A stretch of 64,000 nt of DNA, taken from assembly GCF_001642995.1 (NCBI RefSeq), contig NZ_LOHS01000177.1, positions 1-64,000 on the forward strand, written 5' to 3'. The translations under genes and the position numbers were made by a program. Numbering within the stretch: the first letter of the stretch is position 1; each line of letters starts with the position of its first letter. The notes under the pieces are model-generated. The model was given only the letters and a program-made list of their open reading frames with translations, made no database searches and was not told the DNA's origin. Below are positions 25,789 through 34,322 of the stretch, piece after piece. The stretch is from Streptomyces jeddahensis. GTDB lineage: Bacteria > Actinomycetota > Actinomycetes > Streptomycetales > Streptomycetaceae.

Positions 25789-26373
25789 TCACCACAGTCG
25801 TCCGCGCGGCAGCCGGTCCAGCTCCGGCACGGAGAGGTGCAGCACCTGGAACACGTCGCCGGGCGCTTTGGGCGTGTCGTGTTCCCAGAGCGAGAAGTGC
25901 ACCAGTTCCCAATGGCGCGGGTCGACAGCCGCCGCCGCGCACACCGCGCCGTCCTGCCCGGCCAGCCGCTCGGTCTCCCGTACGGCCTCGTCGATCAGGC
26001 CGGTGAGCGGCTCCGTGTCCGGCATGTGCTGCCGTCGGCGTACGGCGATCCGCGCGGCGGAGCCTGCGGCAGCTCCCGGCTCGTACGCGAGGCCGGACCA
26101 GTGCTGCACCACGGGGCGGCCGAAGTCGTCGACCAGACCCTGGAATCCGGGTCCCCAGAGGAAGGAGTTCATGCCTTCGGGGGTGTTCCAGAGGTAGAAC
26201 GGTGCGTACTGGTTGACCGGGGAACCGCCGACCCCGCGCTCACGCATCAGAAACGCTTTCAGACCCAGGCCGGGGTAGTCGTCCATGAGCGGGCCCTTGC
26301 CCGTCCCGCGGATGCGGATGATGTCCATGTCGTAGTCGGCGGGCAGGGTGAGCTCGTACTGCATGGCGTGCAT
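25789..26373 (-). CDS. DUF4865 family protein
   Basis: A 194-residue protein of the DUF4865 family. Characteristic segments are MQYELTLPADYDMDIIRIRG, KAFLMRERGVGGSPVNQYAPFYLW and a central FGRPVVQHWSGL. It resembles the heme/ABM-type small-molecule enzymes found beside TetR regulators, but the function is unknown. The ATG at 26373 has GGGAG upstream. It follows a TetR gene by 18 bp on the same strand, so both are in one operon and the regulator probably controls it. Confidence 0.8.
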   Translation of the reverse strand: MHAMQYELTLPADYDMDIIRIRGTGKGPLMDDYPGLGLKAFLMRERGVGGSPVNQYAPFYLWNTPEGMNSFLWGPGFQGLVDDFGRPVVQHWSGLAYEPGAAAGSAARIAVRRRQHMPDTEPLTGLIDEAVRETERLAGQDGAVCAAAAVDPRHWELVHFSLWEHDTPKAPGDVFQVLHLSVPELDRLPRGRLW

Positions 26374-26391
26374 CGTGTGTCTCCCGAGGGA

Positions 26392-26958
26392 TCAGCCGGT
26401 GGAGCCGGGTGCGAGCAGGGAGAGCAACCCTCGGACGCCCGCGTCGAACGCGGCCGGTGAACCGGACGCCCGTGCGAGGACGTAGCCGCCCTGGACCGTC
26501 GCCACGATCGTCGCGGCGATCGCCTCCGCGTCGAGTGACGGCGCGAACTCGCCCTGTTCCCTGCCCTCTTCGACGATTCCGGCGAGGCGTGCGCGCAGCC
26601 AGTCGAGCGTCTCGTCGACGGGCGCCCGCAACTCCTCGCTGGCGATCACGTCCGGGTCCATCGTCAGCCGCCCGACGGGACAGCCGCGCAGGACGTCACG
26701 CTCGCGCCGCAGATACGCCTCGATGCGCGCGTACGCCGAACCGGGAGTGCTCAGTACGCCCTCGGCAGTAGCGCGCATCTCGTCGGCGGTGCGCCGGATC
26801 GCGGCGAGGGCCAGGTCGGGCTTGCCCTTGAAGTGGTGGTACATGCTGCCCTGGCCGGCCCCCGCGTGCTGCTGGATGGCCTTCGGGCTGGTCCCCACAT
26901 AGCCGCGCTCCCACAGCAGCTCCCGTGTGGACTCGATCAGCCGGTCCTGAGTGCTCAT
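26392..26958 (-). CDS. TetR-family regulator
   Basis: A 188-residue TetR repressor with helix-turn-helix TSPKAIQQHAGAGQGSMYHHF (near 28-48) and an AcrR-like C-terminal domain containing RGCPVGRLTMDPDVIASEEL. The ATG at 26958 is preferred over 26973 because it leaves the operator upstream. A near-perfect 20-bp palindrome ends 9 bp before the start, so it very likely represses itself and DUF4865. Confidence 0.9.
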   Translation of the reverse strand: MSTQDRLIESTRELLWERGYVGTSPKAIQQHAGAGQGSMYHHFKGKPDLALAAIRRTADEMRATAEGVLSTPGSAYARIEAYLRRERDVLRGCPVGRLTMDPDVIASEELRAPVDETLDWLRARLAGIVEEGREQGEFAPSLDAEAIAATIVATVQGGYVLARASGSPAAFDAGVRGLLSLLAPGSTG

Positions 26959-26966
26959 GCGGTCAC

Positions 26967-26986
26967 TGTACATACTAGTAGGTACA
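26967..26986. promoter_or_regulatory. TetR operator, 20-bp inverted repeat
   Basis: TGTAC and GTACA arms with an inner TACTAGTA palindrome form a 20-bp inverted repeat with a single mismatched pair. It lies directly before the TetR/DUF4865 operon and is A/T rich compared with its surroundings, so it probably overlaps the promoter. Confidence 0.75.
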
Positions 26987-27037
26987 GAAGGAAGCCATTC
27001 GGCGGACGCCCGGGGGAGCAGCCCGCCCGAGCGCTGC

Positions 27038-27055
27038 GTACTCCCGCAGAGGTAG
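27038..27055. promoter_or_regulatory. possible response-regulator half-site
   Basis: GTACTCC followed 4 bp later by GAGGTAG resembles the GTACTCC-N4-GGAGTAC palindrome before the two-component operon; the left half matches exactly and the right half at 4 of 7 bases. It lies about 115 bp before the exporter operon. Confidence 0.35.
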
Positions 27056-27167
27056 GCGAACTGCCGCTGGCCGTACGACGACCTGATGCCCCTTCCGGAG
27101 GGAGCCTCGAAGCGTCACAGACACAGCTCACACAGCGACAGCACCGCTACCGAGGAGATGAGTCCGT

Positions 27168-27485
27168 ATGCAGACCCTGGCGCACTGGGACGGCGGGCCC
27201 GGCCCGTGGATCCTGTTCTTCCCGCTGATCTGGGCGGCCGTCGTGATCGGCGTGGTCACCGTCCTGCGCCGCACCGTGTGGCGCGGCCGCCCCGGCCCGT
27301 GGCGGTCCCTGGACGGGCGCGGCCCGTGGGGTCCCGCCGGGCCGGCCGACGGCAATTCGCCCATCGCGCTGCTGGGCCGCCGCTTCGCCTCCGGTGAGAT
27401 CGACGAGGACGAGTACTGGCGCCGCCTGTCGGTCCTCGACGAGCAGTTCGGGCGGAGCAGCGCTGGCAAAGGCGGTGCGGCATGA
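27168..27485 (+). CDS. SHOCT-domain membrane protein
   Basis: A 105-residue protein with one N-terminal membrane helix (WILFFPLIWAAVVIGVVTVL), a Gly/Pro linker and a C-terminal SHOCT motif (ALLGRRFASGEIDEDEYWRR). SHOCT helices are thought to mediate oligomerisation or tethering. GAGGAG precedes the ATG. It overlaps the ABC ATPase gene by 4 bp (ATGA) and opens the exporter operon, so it may be an accessory subunit. Confidence 0.82.
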   Translation: MQTLAHWDGGPGPWILFFPLIWAAVVIGVVTVLRRTVWRGRPGPWRSLDGRGPWGPAGPADGNSPIALLGRRFASGEIDEDEYWRRLSVLDEQFGRSSAGKGGAA

Positions 27486-28339
27486 CGACCACCGCGACCG
27501 GCACACGAACCGCAGCACGGGTCGTCGACGCCGTGAAGGTGTACGGCTCGGGCGATACCGCCGTGAGGGCTCTGGACGGGGTGAGCGTCGGCTTTCCGGC
27601 CGGGCGCTTCACCGCGATCATGGGGCCCTCCGGCTCCGGCAAGTCCACGCTCATGCACTGCGCGGCCGGGCTCGACACGCTCACCTCCGGCTCCGCCTTC
27701 ATCGGGGACACGGAGCTGAGCACCCTTGACGACCGCCGCCTGACGCTGCTGCGCCGGGACCGGATCGGCTTTGTGTTCCAGGCGTTCAACCTGGTGCCGA
27801 CGCTGACCGTCGCCGAGAACATCACGCTGCCGATGGACCTCGCGGGCAGGAGGGCGGACCAGCGCGACGAGGAGTGGATCGACGCGCTCGTCGACGTCGT
27901 CGGGCTGCGCGACCGGCTGCACCACCGGCCCGCGGAGCTGTCCGGCGGACAACAGCAACGCGTCGCCGTCGCACGCGCGTTCGCCGGTCAGCCCGACGTC
28001 GTCTTCGCCGACGAACCGACCGGCAACCTCGACTCGCGCTCCGGCGAGGAGGTGCTCGGGCTCCTCGGGCGGGCGGTGCGCCTGATGGACCGTACGGTCG
28101 TGATGGTCACCCACGACCCGGTGGCGGCCGCGCACGCCGACGAGGTCGTCTTCCTGGCCGACGGCCGCCTCGTCGACCGTATGGAGGCACCGACGCCGGA
28201 GCGGGTTCTCGACCGGATGAAGGCCTTCGACGTCAAGGCTCTCGACACCACGGACCTCGAAGACGAGGGCCTCGACGACAAGGCCCTCGATCCGCAGGCC
28301 CTCGAAGCGAGCGGCTCCCAGGAAGGGGTGCCGTCATGA
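27482..28339 (+). CDS. ABC exporter ATP-binding protein (MacB/LolD type)
   Basis: A 285-residue ATPase. Walker A GPSGSGKST (48-56), Q-loop FVFQAFNLVP, signature LSGGQQQR, Walker B VVFADEP and the switch His in VTHDP are all present. From about 240 an unusual acidic tail repeats KALD/EGLD/QALE-like steps and is not part of the ATPase fold. It works with the FtsX-type permease downstream (4-bp overlap) to move a lipid-linked molecule, peptide or drug out of, or within, the membrane. Confidence 0.92.
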   Translation: MTTTATGTRTAARVVDAVKVYGSGDTAVRALDGVSVGFPAGRFTAIMGPSGSGKSTLMHCAAGLDTLTSGSAFIGDTELSTLDDRRLTLLRRDRIGFVFQAFNLVPTLTVAENITLPMDLAGRRADQRDEEWIDALVDVVGLRDRLHHRPAELSGGQQQRVAVARAFAGQPDVVFADEPTGNLDSRSGEEVLGLLGRAVRLMDRTVVMVTHDPVAAAHADEVVFLADGRLVDRMEAPTPERVLDRMKAFDVKALDTTDLEDEGLDDKALDPQALEASGSQEGVPS

Positions 28340-30906
28340 GTTCCACGTCCGCCGCGTTGCGGATCAGCCTGTCGTCGCTGCGCGCCCACAAGCGGCGCTT
28401 CGCCGGGACCTTCTTCGCCGTGTTCCTCGGTGTCGCCTTTCTGACGGGCACGCTCGTCATGGGCGACACCCTGCGCGCCAGCTTCGACACGATGTTCGGC
28501 AACGCGGCGAGCGGCACCGACGCGGTCGTCCGGAGCGCCGACACCATCACCGCACCCGGCGAGCGCCAGGGTGTGCGCAGGCCGGTCGACACCTCGCTCG
28601 TCGCGACGGTGGAGAAGACGCCCGGTGTCGCGGCCGCCGCGGCCGACATCCAGGGCGCAGGTCAGCTCGTCGGATCCGACGGCGAACCGATCGGCGGTCA
28701 GGGCCCGCCCACCCTCGCGGGCAACTGGATCGACGACCCGAAGCTCAATCCGTACCGGCTCGCGGAGGGGCGCGCCGCGTCGAAGCCCGGCGAGGTGGTT
28801 GTCAACCGCGGCGCCGCCGAGGCGGGCGACCTGAAGATCGGCGACACGACCACCCTGCGCACCCCGGACCCCGTCCGGGTGAAGATCGTCGGCCTGGCCA
28901 CCTTCGGGGGCGAGGACGGCATGGGGCAGGTGACCTTCACCGGCATGACCCAGGCCGACGCGGAGAAGTACCTCACGCCGAAGCCCGGTGAGGCCGCGAG
29001 CATCCTGGTACGGGCCGGCCCCGGCACCAGCCAGCGGGAACTGGTCGACGCCCTCACCCCCGTACTCCCCGAGGGAGTCGAGGCCATCACGGGACAGGAG
29101 TCGGCGCAGGAGAACACGGACATGATCTCCGGGCAGTTCCTGACCCTCTTCACGACCTTCCTGCTGGTGTTCTCCGGCGTCGCGCTGCTGGTCGCGACCT
29201 TCTCCATCCACAACACCTTCGCGATCGTCGTCGCCCAGCGCACCCGCGAGAACGCCCTGCTGCGTGCCCTCGGCGCCGCGCGCCGCCAGGTCACCGTGGC
29301 GACGCTCGCCGAGGCGACGGTCGTGGCCGTCGTCGCGTCCGCCGCCGGGCTCGCGGGCGGCATCGGTATCGCCGCCGGGCTGCAGGCGCTGTTCCCGGCC
29401 ATCGGATTCCCGTTCCCGGACGGCTCCTTGGTGATCAGCGGCTGGTCCATGCTGCTGCCGCTCGCGGTCGGCATCGTGGTCTGCCTCGGCTCGGCCGTGC
29501 TGCCCGCCGTGCGGGCGGGACGCACCGCGCCCCTCGCCGCGCTGCGCGAGAGCGCCGTCGACCACTCCGGGACCTCGCGCGCCCGGGCCGTGGCCGGGAC
29601 GGGAATCGCACTGGCCGCGGTCGCCCTCACCCTGACCGGGGTGCTGGCGTCGCCGTCGGTGTGGCTCGCGGGCGCGGGCGCAGTCCTGGCGCTCGCCGCG
29701 TTCGTGGTCCTCGGGCCCGTCGCGTCGTCGACGGCCGTACGCATCCTCGGCGGCCCGCTCGACCGCTTGCGCGGTGTACCCGGCCGCCTCGCCAGGCGCA
29801 ACGCGCTGCGCAGCCCCAAGCGGACCGCCGCCACCGCCAGTGCCCTGATGATCGGCGTCGCGGTCGTCTCGCTGTTCACCGTCTTCGGCGCCTCGCTCAA
29901 GGCCACCATGGACCAGACCGTGTCCCGCTCCTTCGCGGGCGACGTGGCCGTCACCGCGCCGTCGTTCGGCGCGGGCGGCAGCGGACTCAGCCCCAAACTG
30001 GCCCCCGCGATCGCCAGGCAGCCGCAGGTGGACACGGCGGTCGGACTCGGCCGCGGTGTCGCCGAGGTCGACGGACAGGGCCGCGCCCTCACCGTCAGCG
30101 ACCCGGTCGCTCTCGGCAAGGTCCTGGACCTCGGCACGGTCCGCGGCTCACTGGACGGACTCGGTACGGACGGCATCGCCATCACCGAGAAGGAGGCCGA
30201 GAAGCAGCATCTGGGACTGGGGGACAGGGCCGAACTCACCTTCACCGACGGCAAGAAGCAGACGTTCACCGTCCGCGCCCTCTACGGGCAGTCGGAGCTC
30301 GCCGGCGACTACGTCATCACCCGCCAGGCCTGGGCACCGCACCGCGGACAGGACTCCGACACTCTCGTCGCCGTCTCCTTCAAGGACGGCGTGAGCAAGG
30401 CCGAGGGCACGGCCGCGGTGAAGAAGGTCGCCGCGGAGTACGGGAATCCCGAGGTGCAGACCCGTGACGAGTACGCGCAGTCGTCGGCCGGCGGCATCGA
30501 CATGATGCTCACCCTGGTCTACGCACTGCTCGCCCTCGCCGTGCTCATCGCGCTGCTCGGCATCGCCAACACCCTCACGCTCGCCCTGCATGAGCGCACC
30601 CGCGAACTCGGACTCCTGCGGGCCGTGGGCCAGACCCGGGCGCAGCTGCGCGCCATGGTCCGCTGGGAGTCGGTGCTCGTCGCCGCCTTCGGCACGATGG
30701 GCGGGCTGGCGCTCGGCGGCTTCCTCGGCTGGGTCCTCGTCGAGGCGTCCGACGGGGCGAGCGACAGCACGTTCGCCTTCGCCATGCCGCCGCTGCAGCT
30801 GGCCATCGTGGCGCTGGTGGGCCTCGGGGCCGGAGCCCTCGCGGGCCTGCGCCCGGCACGGCGGGCGGCACGGCTGGACGTGCTGCGGGCCGTCGCCACA
30901 CAGTGA
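28336..30906 (+). CDS. FtsX/MacB-type ABC permease, duplicated
   Basis: An 856-residue permease containing two FtsX modules in one chain. Each module has a first helix followed by a large extracytoplasmic domain and three more helices; the helix clusters are near 20-45, 265-400, 420-500 and 710-850. The DUF214 pattern (VAQRTRENALLRALGAARRQ and LHERTRELGLLRAVGQTRAQ) occurs in both halves and marks the coupling helix for the ATPase. MacB-type systems work as mechanotransmitters rather than by alternating access. The cargo is unknown. Confidence 0.92.
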   Translation: MSSTSAALRISLSSLRAHKRRFAGTFFAVFLGVAFLTGTLVMGDTLRASFDTMFGNAASGTDAVVRSADTITAPGERQGVRRPVDTSLVATVEKTPGVAAAAADIQGAGQLVGSDGEPIGGQGPPTLAGNWIDDPKLNPYRLAEGRAASKPGEVVVNRGAAEAGDLKIGDTTTLRTPDPVRVKIVGLATFGGEDGMGQVTFTGMTQADAEKYLTPKPGEAASILVRAGPGTSQRELVDALTPVLPEGVEAITGQESAQENTDMISGQFLTLFTTFLLVFSGVALLVATFSIHNTFAIVVAQRTRENALLRALGAARRQVTVATLAEATVVAVVASAAGLAGGIGIAAGLQALFPAIGFPFPDGSLVISGWSMLLPLAVGIVVCLGSAVLPAVRAGRTAPLAALRESAVDHSGTSRARAVAGTGIALAAVALTLTGVLASPSVWLAGAGAVLALAAFVVLGPVASSTAVRILGGPLDRLRGVPGRLARRNALRSPKRTAATASALMIGVAVVSLFTVFGASLKATMDQTVSRSFAGDVAVTAPSFGAGGSGLSPKLAPAIARQPQVDTAVGLGRGVAEVDGQGRALTVSDPVALGKVLDLGTVRGSLDGLGTDGIAITEKEAEKQHLGLGDRAELTFTDGKKQTFTVRALYGQSELAGDYVITRQAWAPHRGQDSDTLVAVSFKDGVSKAEGTAAVKKVAAEYGNPEVQTRDEYAQSSAGGIDMMLTLVYALLALAVLIALLGIANTLTLALHERTRELGLLRAVGQTRAQLRAMVRWESVLVAAFGTMGGLALGGFLGWVLVEASDGASDSTFAFAMPPLQLAIVALVGLGAGALAGLRPARRAARLDVLRAVATQ

Positions 30907-30967
30907 CGGCGCGCCCGCGGGTCACCGCCCGGTCAACCGGCAGTCCCGCGCCGGGGTCACCGCCCGG

Positions 30968-31507
30968 TCAGCCGACAACGGCCGACCGGGCGGGAGCGTG
31001 TTCCGGTACGCGATCCTCGTCGGGCACCGTCTCCAGGTCCGCCAGCAGCGGATCTGTCGCAGTGACTCCGTACACGGAAGAGGCGGGCACGAGCACCGGC
31101 GGGGTGGACGGGACAGAGGCGGGAAGCGTGAACCACACGACCTTCCCGTGCTCGCCGTGCGGGCGAGCGCCCCAGCTCTCGCTCACCGCGGCGACCATGG
31201 AGAGGCCGCGGCCGCTGGTGGCGAAGGACTCCGCGTCATGGATCTGCGGGAGTCTCGGATCGTGGTCATGGACGGATACGGTGAGGCGGTCGAGCAGCAG
31301 CTCGAGCTCCACGGTGCACATCTTGTCCGGCTGTGCATGCCGGTGGACGTTGGTCAGCAGCTCGGTCACACCGAGCGCCGCCCGGTCGATCAGGGCGTCC
31401 AGATGCCAGTAGCGCAACTGCGCTGAGACGATTCTGCGGACCTGGCCGATCCGCGACGGCAGGGCCTGGAGCTCCACCGTGCAGTGCCTGCTTGGCTGAC
31501 TGATCAC
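30968..31507 (-). CDS. RsbW-like ATP-binding regulator
   Basis: A 179-residue HATPase_c_2 protein of the anti-sigma kinase (RsbW/SpoIIAB) type common in Streptomyces. The N box is TELLTNVHRHAQ (N53) and the G box is SGRGLSMVAAVSESWG. The C-terminal 45 residues are a Pro/Val-rich extension. It would bind a sigma factor or phosphorylate a STAS antagonist; a STAS protein occurs at 62.9 kb, but not next to it. GTG 31507 has GGGGAG upstream. The function outside this fold is uncertain. Confidence 0.8.
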   Translation of the reverse strand: MISQPSRHCTVELQALPSRIGQVRRIVSAQLRYWHLDALIDRAALGVTELLTNVHRHAQPDKMCTVELELLLDRLTVSVHDHDPRLPQIHDAESFATSGRGLSMVAAVSESWGARPHGEHGKVVWFTLPASVPSTPPVLVPASSVYGVTATDPLLADLETVPDEDRVPEHAPARSAVVG

Positions 31508-31710
31508 GGCTGCGACTCCCCGAATTGAGGTCCGGAAGAAGACGAAGAACGGATCCAGCAAGGCGGCCGTGGATCACGGTTGCCTGCTGTGTGGCCCGAC
31601 GGCTGGTTCGCACCGTAGTCGTCGGGGAACTCTGAGTAATTGATGAGAACTGAGACCAGAGTGACTCAGGGGGTGCCTGCGTGCAACTCGCGCCCCGCCG
31701 GCTTCGGCGG

Positions 31711-32034
31711 CTACGCCCGGCCGCCTCCGGCCCTGCGCACCGCCTCGATGAACCGGCGCGCGGAGGGCGGCCCGCCCTTGCCGGGGGCCGGGTCGTCCTC
31801 GGCGAGCGTCAGGTGGTAGCGCGTGCCGTTGACGTCGGCCAGCGCGCGGTCCTCGTCGCCCAGCCAGGGCTTGCCGGCGCGCACGCTCTGCACCGGTGCG
31901 CTGTCGATCTCGCTGCCGTAGCTGGTGAGCAACTCCAGCCTGCCGTCGGTGATCCGGATCTGCCCCGCCCGCGTGAGCGAGCGCAGCCCCTTGCCGATCC
32001 GCACGCCCGTGGCCGTGAACTCGGGCTGTGCCAT
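31711..32034 (-). CDS. conserved hypothetical, 107 residues
   Basis: A 107-residue, mostly beta-strand protein (TATGVRIGKGLRSLTRAGQI, RLELLTSYGSEIDSAPVQSV) that ends in a helix and an Arg/Gly tail. Nothing in it points to catalysis. The strand pattern resembles a small PH-like or tail-tube fold, but this is weak. GGGGCGGGG precedes the ATG. It is a single gene between the RsbW-like gene and the cysteine-synthase-family gene. Confidence 0.6.
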   Translation of the reverse strand: MAQPEFTATGVRIGKGLRSLTRAGQIRITDGRLELLTSYGSEIDSAPVQSVRAGKPWLGDEDRALADVNGTRYHLTLAEDDPAPGKGGPPSARRFIEAVRRAGGGRA

Positions 32035-32275
32035 GTTCCCCGCCCCCTCGTGTGCTCGGCCGTGTCGACCCGTGCTGCCGTGCAGTCTGCACGCGCCTGT
32101 CGTCGAGCACCAGTGCTCTCGGCGAGGCGGAACCCTCCGCCGGGAGCATTCCGCGGATGCGCCCCGGCTGCCCGCGGACGGTCCGTGAGGCGGTTCGTGG
32201 GCACGTCCGTGAGCCGTTCGTGAGCACGTCCGTGTGCCGTTCGCGCAGCCCTCCGTATCCCGCTCCCAGGCACTC

Positions 32276-32292
32276 CTTTGAGCCCCTCAAAG
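32276..32292. promoter_or_regulatory. inverted repeat and -10 box before the PLP enzyme
   Basis: CTTTGAG and CTCAAAG form a perfect 7-bp inverted repeat around CCC. TATGAT follows at 32330-32335, 55 nt before the start codon, and fits a -10 hexamer. The remaining 355-bp intergenic stretch (32035-32389) shows nothing else I can support. Confidence 0.45.
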
Positions 32293-32389
32293 TTGCGTTT
32301 ATGCAGGTGAGAAGCGTGCGGAAGGTGCCTATGATCGAAGCGTGCAGCCGGCGCGAACCGGGGTCGGCACGATGCGAAGGAGCCCCGCG

Positions 32390-33523
32390 GTGAGCACCAC
32401 CCAGCAGGATCTGACCGGCAGCCCGCGCGCCACACTCGACGTGGACCGCAGCGACGCGGCGTACCGCGACTGGCTCAAAGAGGCCGTACGAAAGGTGCAG
32501 GCGGACTCCAACCGGTCGGCGGACACACACCTGTTGCGTTTTCCGCTGCCTGAGCAGTGGGGCATCGACCTGTATCTGAAGGACGAATCGACGCATCCGA
32601 CGGGCAGCCTCAAGCACCGACTCGCGCGCTCGCTGTTCCTGTACGGCCTGTGCAACGGCTGGATCCGGCCGGGCCGCCCGGTCATCGAGGCGTCCAGCGG
32701 CTCGACCGCGGTCTCCGAGGCCTACTTCGCGAAGCTGATCGGCATCCCCTTCATCGCGGTGATGCCGCGCACGACGAGCGCCGAGAAGTGCCGCCTGATC
32801 GAGTTCCACGGCGGGAAGTGCCACTTCGTCGACGACCCCCGGACGATGTACGAGGAGTCGGCGGCCCTCGCGGTGGAGACCGGCGGCCACTACATGGACC
32901 AGTTCACCTACGCGGAGCGGGCCACGGACTGGCGCGGCAACAACAACATCGCCGAATCGATCTACCGTCAGCTGCGGTTGGAGCGGTATCCGGAGCCGGC
33001 ATGGATCGTCGCCACGGCCGGCACCGGCGGCACCTCCGCGACCCTCGCGCGCTACGTCCACTACATGCAGTACGACACCCGCATCTGCGTCGCCGACCCG
33101 GAGAACTCCTGTTTCTTCGAGGGCTGGACGACCGGTGAAACCGACGTCACCTGCGACTCCGGATCCCGGATAGAGGGCATCGGCAGGCCCCGTATGGAGC
33201 CGAGCTTCGTGCCCGGTGCCATCGACCGGATGATGAAGGTGCCGGACGCGGCCAGCGTCGCCGCCGTCCGGGCGCTGGAGCGCGCCATCGGCCGCAAGGC
33301 GGGCGGCTCCACCGGCACCGGCCTGTGGAGCGCGCTGAAGATCGTGTCCGAGATGGTGACGGAGGGCCGCACCGGCAGCGTCGTCACACTGCTGTGCGAC
33401 CCTGGCGACCGCTACCTCGACAAGTACTACTCGGACGCGTGGCTGGAAGGGCAAGGCCTGGACATCGCGCCGTACGTGACGGCGATCGACTCGTTGCTCG
33501 AGACGGCGGTCTGGCCGGACTGA
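32390..33523 (+). CDS. cysteine synthase-family PLP enzyme (Cds1-like)
   Basis: A 377-residue fold-type II PLP enzyme. The lysine that binds PLP is K75 (THPTGSLKHRLA), the phosphate loop is seen in ATAGTGGTSATL, and SSGSTAVSEAYFAKLIG resembles the Asn/Ser substrate loop. It most resembles the mycobacterial L-cysteine desulfhydrase Cds1 rather than CysK, so it may release sulfide and pyruvate from cysteine. AAGGAG precedes the GTG start. Cysteine synthase activity is the main alternative. Confidence 0.82.
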   Translation: MSTTQQDLTGSPRATLDVDRSDAAYRDWLKEAVRKVQADSNRSADTHLLRFPLPEQWGIDLYLKDESTHPTGSLKHRLARSLFLYGLCNGWIRPGRPVIEASSGSTAVSEAYFAKLIGIPFIAVMPRTTSAEKCRLIEFHGGKCHFVDDPRTMYEESAALAVETGGHYMDQFTYAERATDWRGNNNIAESIYRQLRLERYPEPAWIVATAGTGGTSATLARYVHYMQYDTRICVADPENSCFFEGWTTGETDVTCDSGSRIEGIGRPRMEPSFVPGAIDRMMKVPDAASVAAVRALERAIGRKAGGSTGTGLWSALKIVSEMVTEGRTGSVVTLLCDPGDRYLDKYYSDAWLEGQGLDIAPYVTAIDSLLETAVWPD

Positions 33524-33561
33524 CGGGCGATCCGGGAGAGCGCGGAGGGAAGAGGGCGAGG

Positions 33562-33583
33562 GGGCGACGCTGTTCGGTCGCCC
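33562..33583. terminator. terminator hairpin
   Basis: GGGCGAC and GTCGCCC make a 7-bp stem around an 8-nt loop between the convergent PLP-enzyme and SRPBCC genes, suited to stopping transcription from both sides. Confidence 0.5.
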
Positions 33584-33588
33584 GGTGC

Positions 33589-34068
33589 TCAGGTGTTCGC
33601 AGCCAACAGCCGCCGGTCGAGCGCTGTCACCGCGTCACGGAAGGCACGCGCGAAACCTGGCCGACCCAGCCTCAGAGCGAACCGGAAGAGTGCGCTGCCG
33701 TCCGCGGCGAACGTCCACTGCACACGCGTGCCGGTGCCGGCCGGAGCCAGCCGCCACTCCTCGAGCAGGGCGCGCACCCCGGGCGCGTTCGTCTCGTCGA
33801 CGCGGTACGCGTACACCTCCGGGGCCTTCGCCGCGACGATCGTCTCCTGGAAGCGCGTACCGCCCTTGAGCCGGACCTCCCGTCCCGTACCGTCCTCGGA
33901 CAGTCGCGCGTACGTGACGGCCGCGAACCACTCGGACCAGCCCGTGATGTCCTCGGCGAGTGCGCGGAACACCACGTCCGGTGGCGCGGAGATCTCGCGG
34001 GTGAATACCAGGCGCAGCGGAGCGGACTCGGTGAACTCGAGTCCCACGGCGGTGAGGCGGCGTGCCAT
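33589..34068 (-). CDS. SRPBCC-family protein
   Basis: A 159-residue START-like/SRPBCC ligand-binding protein. The family's strand-helix opening is visible as VFTREISAPPDVVFRALAEDITGWSEW, and the long C-terminal helix as ALRLGRPGFARAFRDAVTAL. It could bind a hydrophobic ligand or act as a polyketide cyclase-like or dehydratase-like protein. A tandem repeat lies upstream of it. Confidence 0.78.
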   Translation of the reverse strand: MARRLTAVGLEFTESAPLRLVFTREISAPPDVVFRALAEDITGWSEWFAAVTYARLSEDGTGREVRLKGGTRFQETIVAAKAPEVYAYRVDETNAPGVRALLEEWRLAPAGTGTRVQWTFAADGSALFRFALRLGRPGFARAFRDAVTALDRRLLAANT

Positions 34069-34189
34069 GAAAGGAACCCCCCAAGCGGAGACGGAGCCGC
34101 GGCGGCAGCCGATCGACCCGTCGCATGGGCGCGGTCGGCGAGGTGTCGGCAGGGCTGGGCCACCATAGCTGGCGGAACGTCAGATGTCT

Positions 34190-34322
34190 GCAGTAGTCCT
34201 CAGAGGTCTGCGGTTCTCACAGGCCGCGGTGGTCAGAGATCCGCAGCTCTCGGGGGCCCGGAGTTCTCAGGGGTCCGCGGTTCTCAGAGGCCCGCAGTTC
34301 TCAGAGGTCCGCAGCGAGGTCC
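34190..34322 (-). repeat. degenerate 17-bp tandem repeats at the deoR 3' end
   Basis: About seven units of roughly 17 bp (GCGGTTCTCAGAGGCCC-type) run from 34190 into the last codons of the DeoR gene. Units at 34226, 34243, 34260, 34277 and 34294 keep exact 17-bp spacing; two units are the same except for two bases. The repeat includes the stop codon and last residues of DeoR and fills the upstream region of the SRPBCC gene. Confidence 0.75.
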
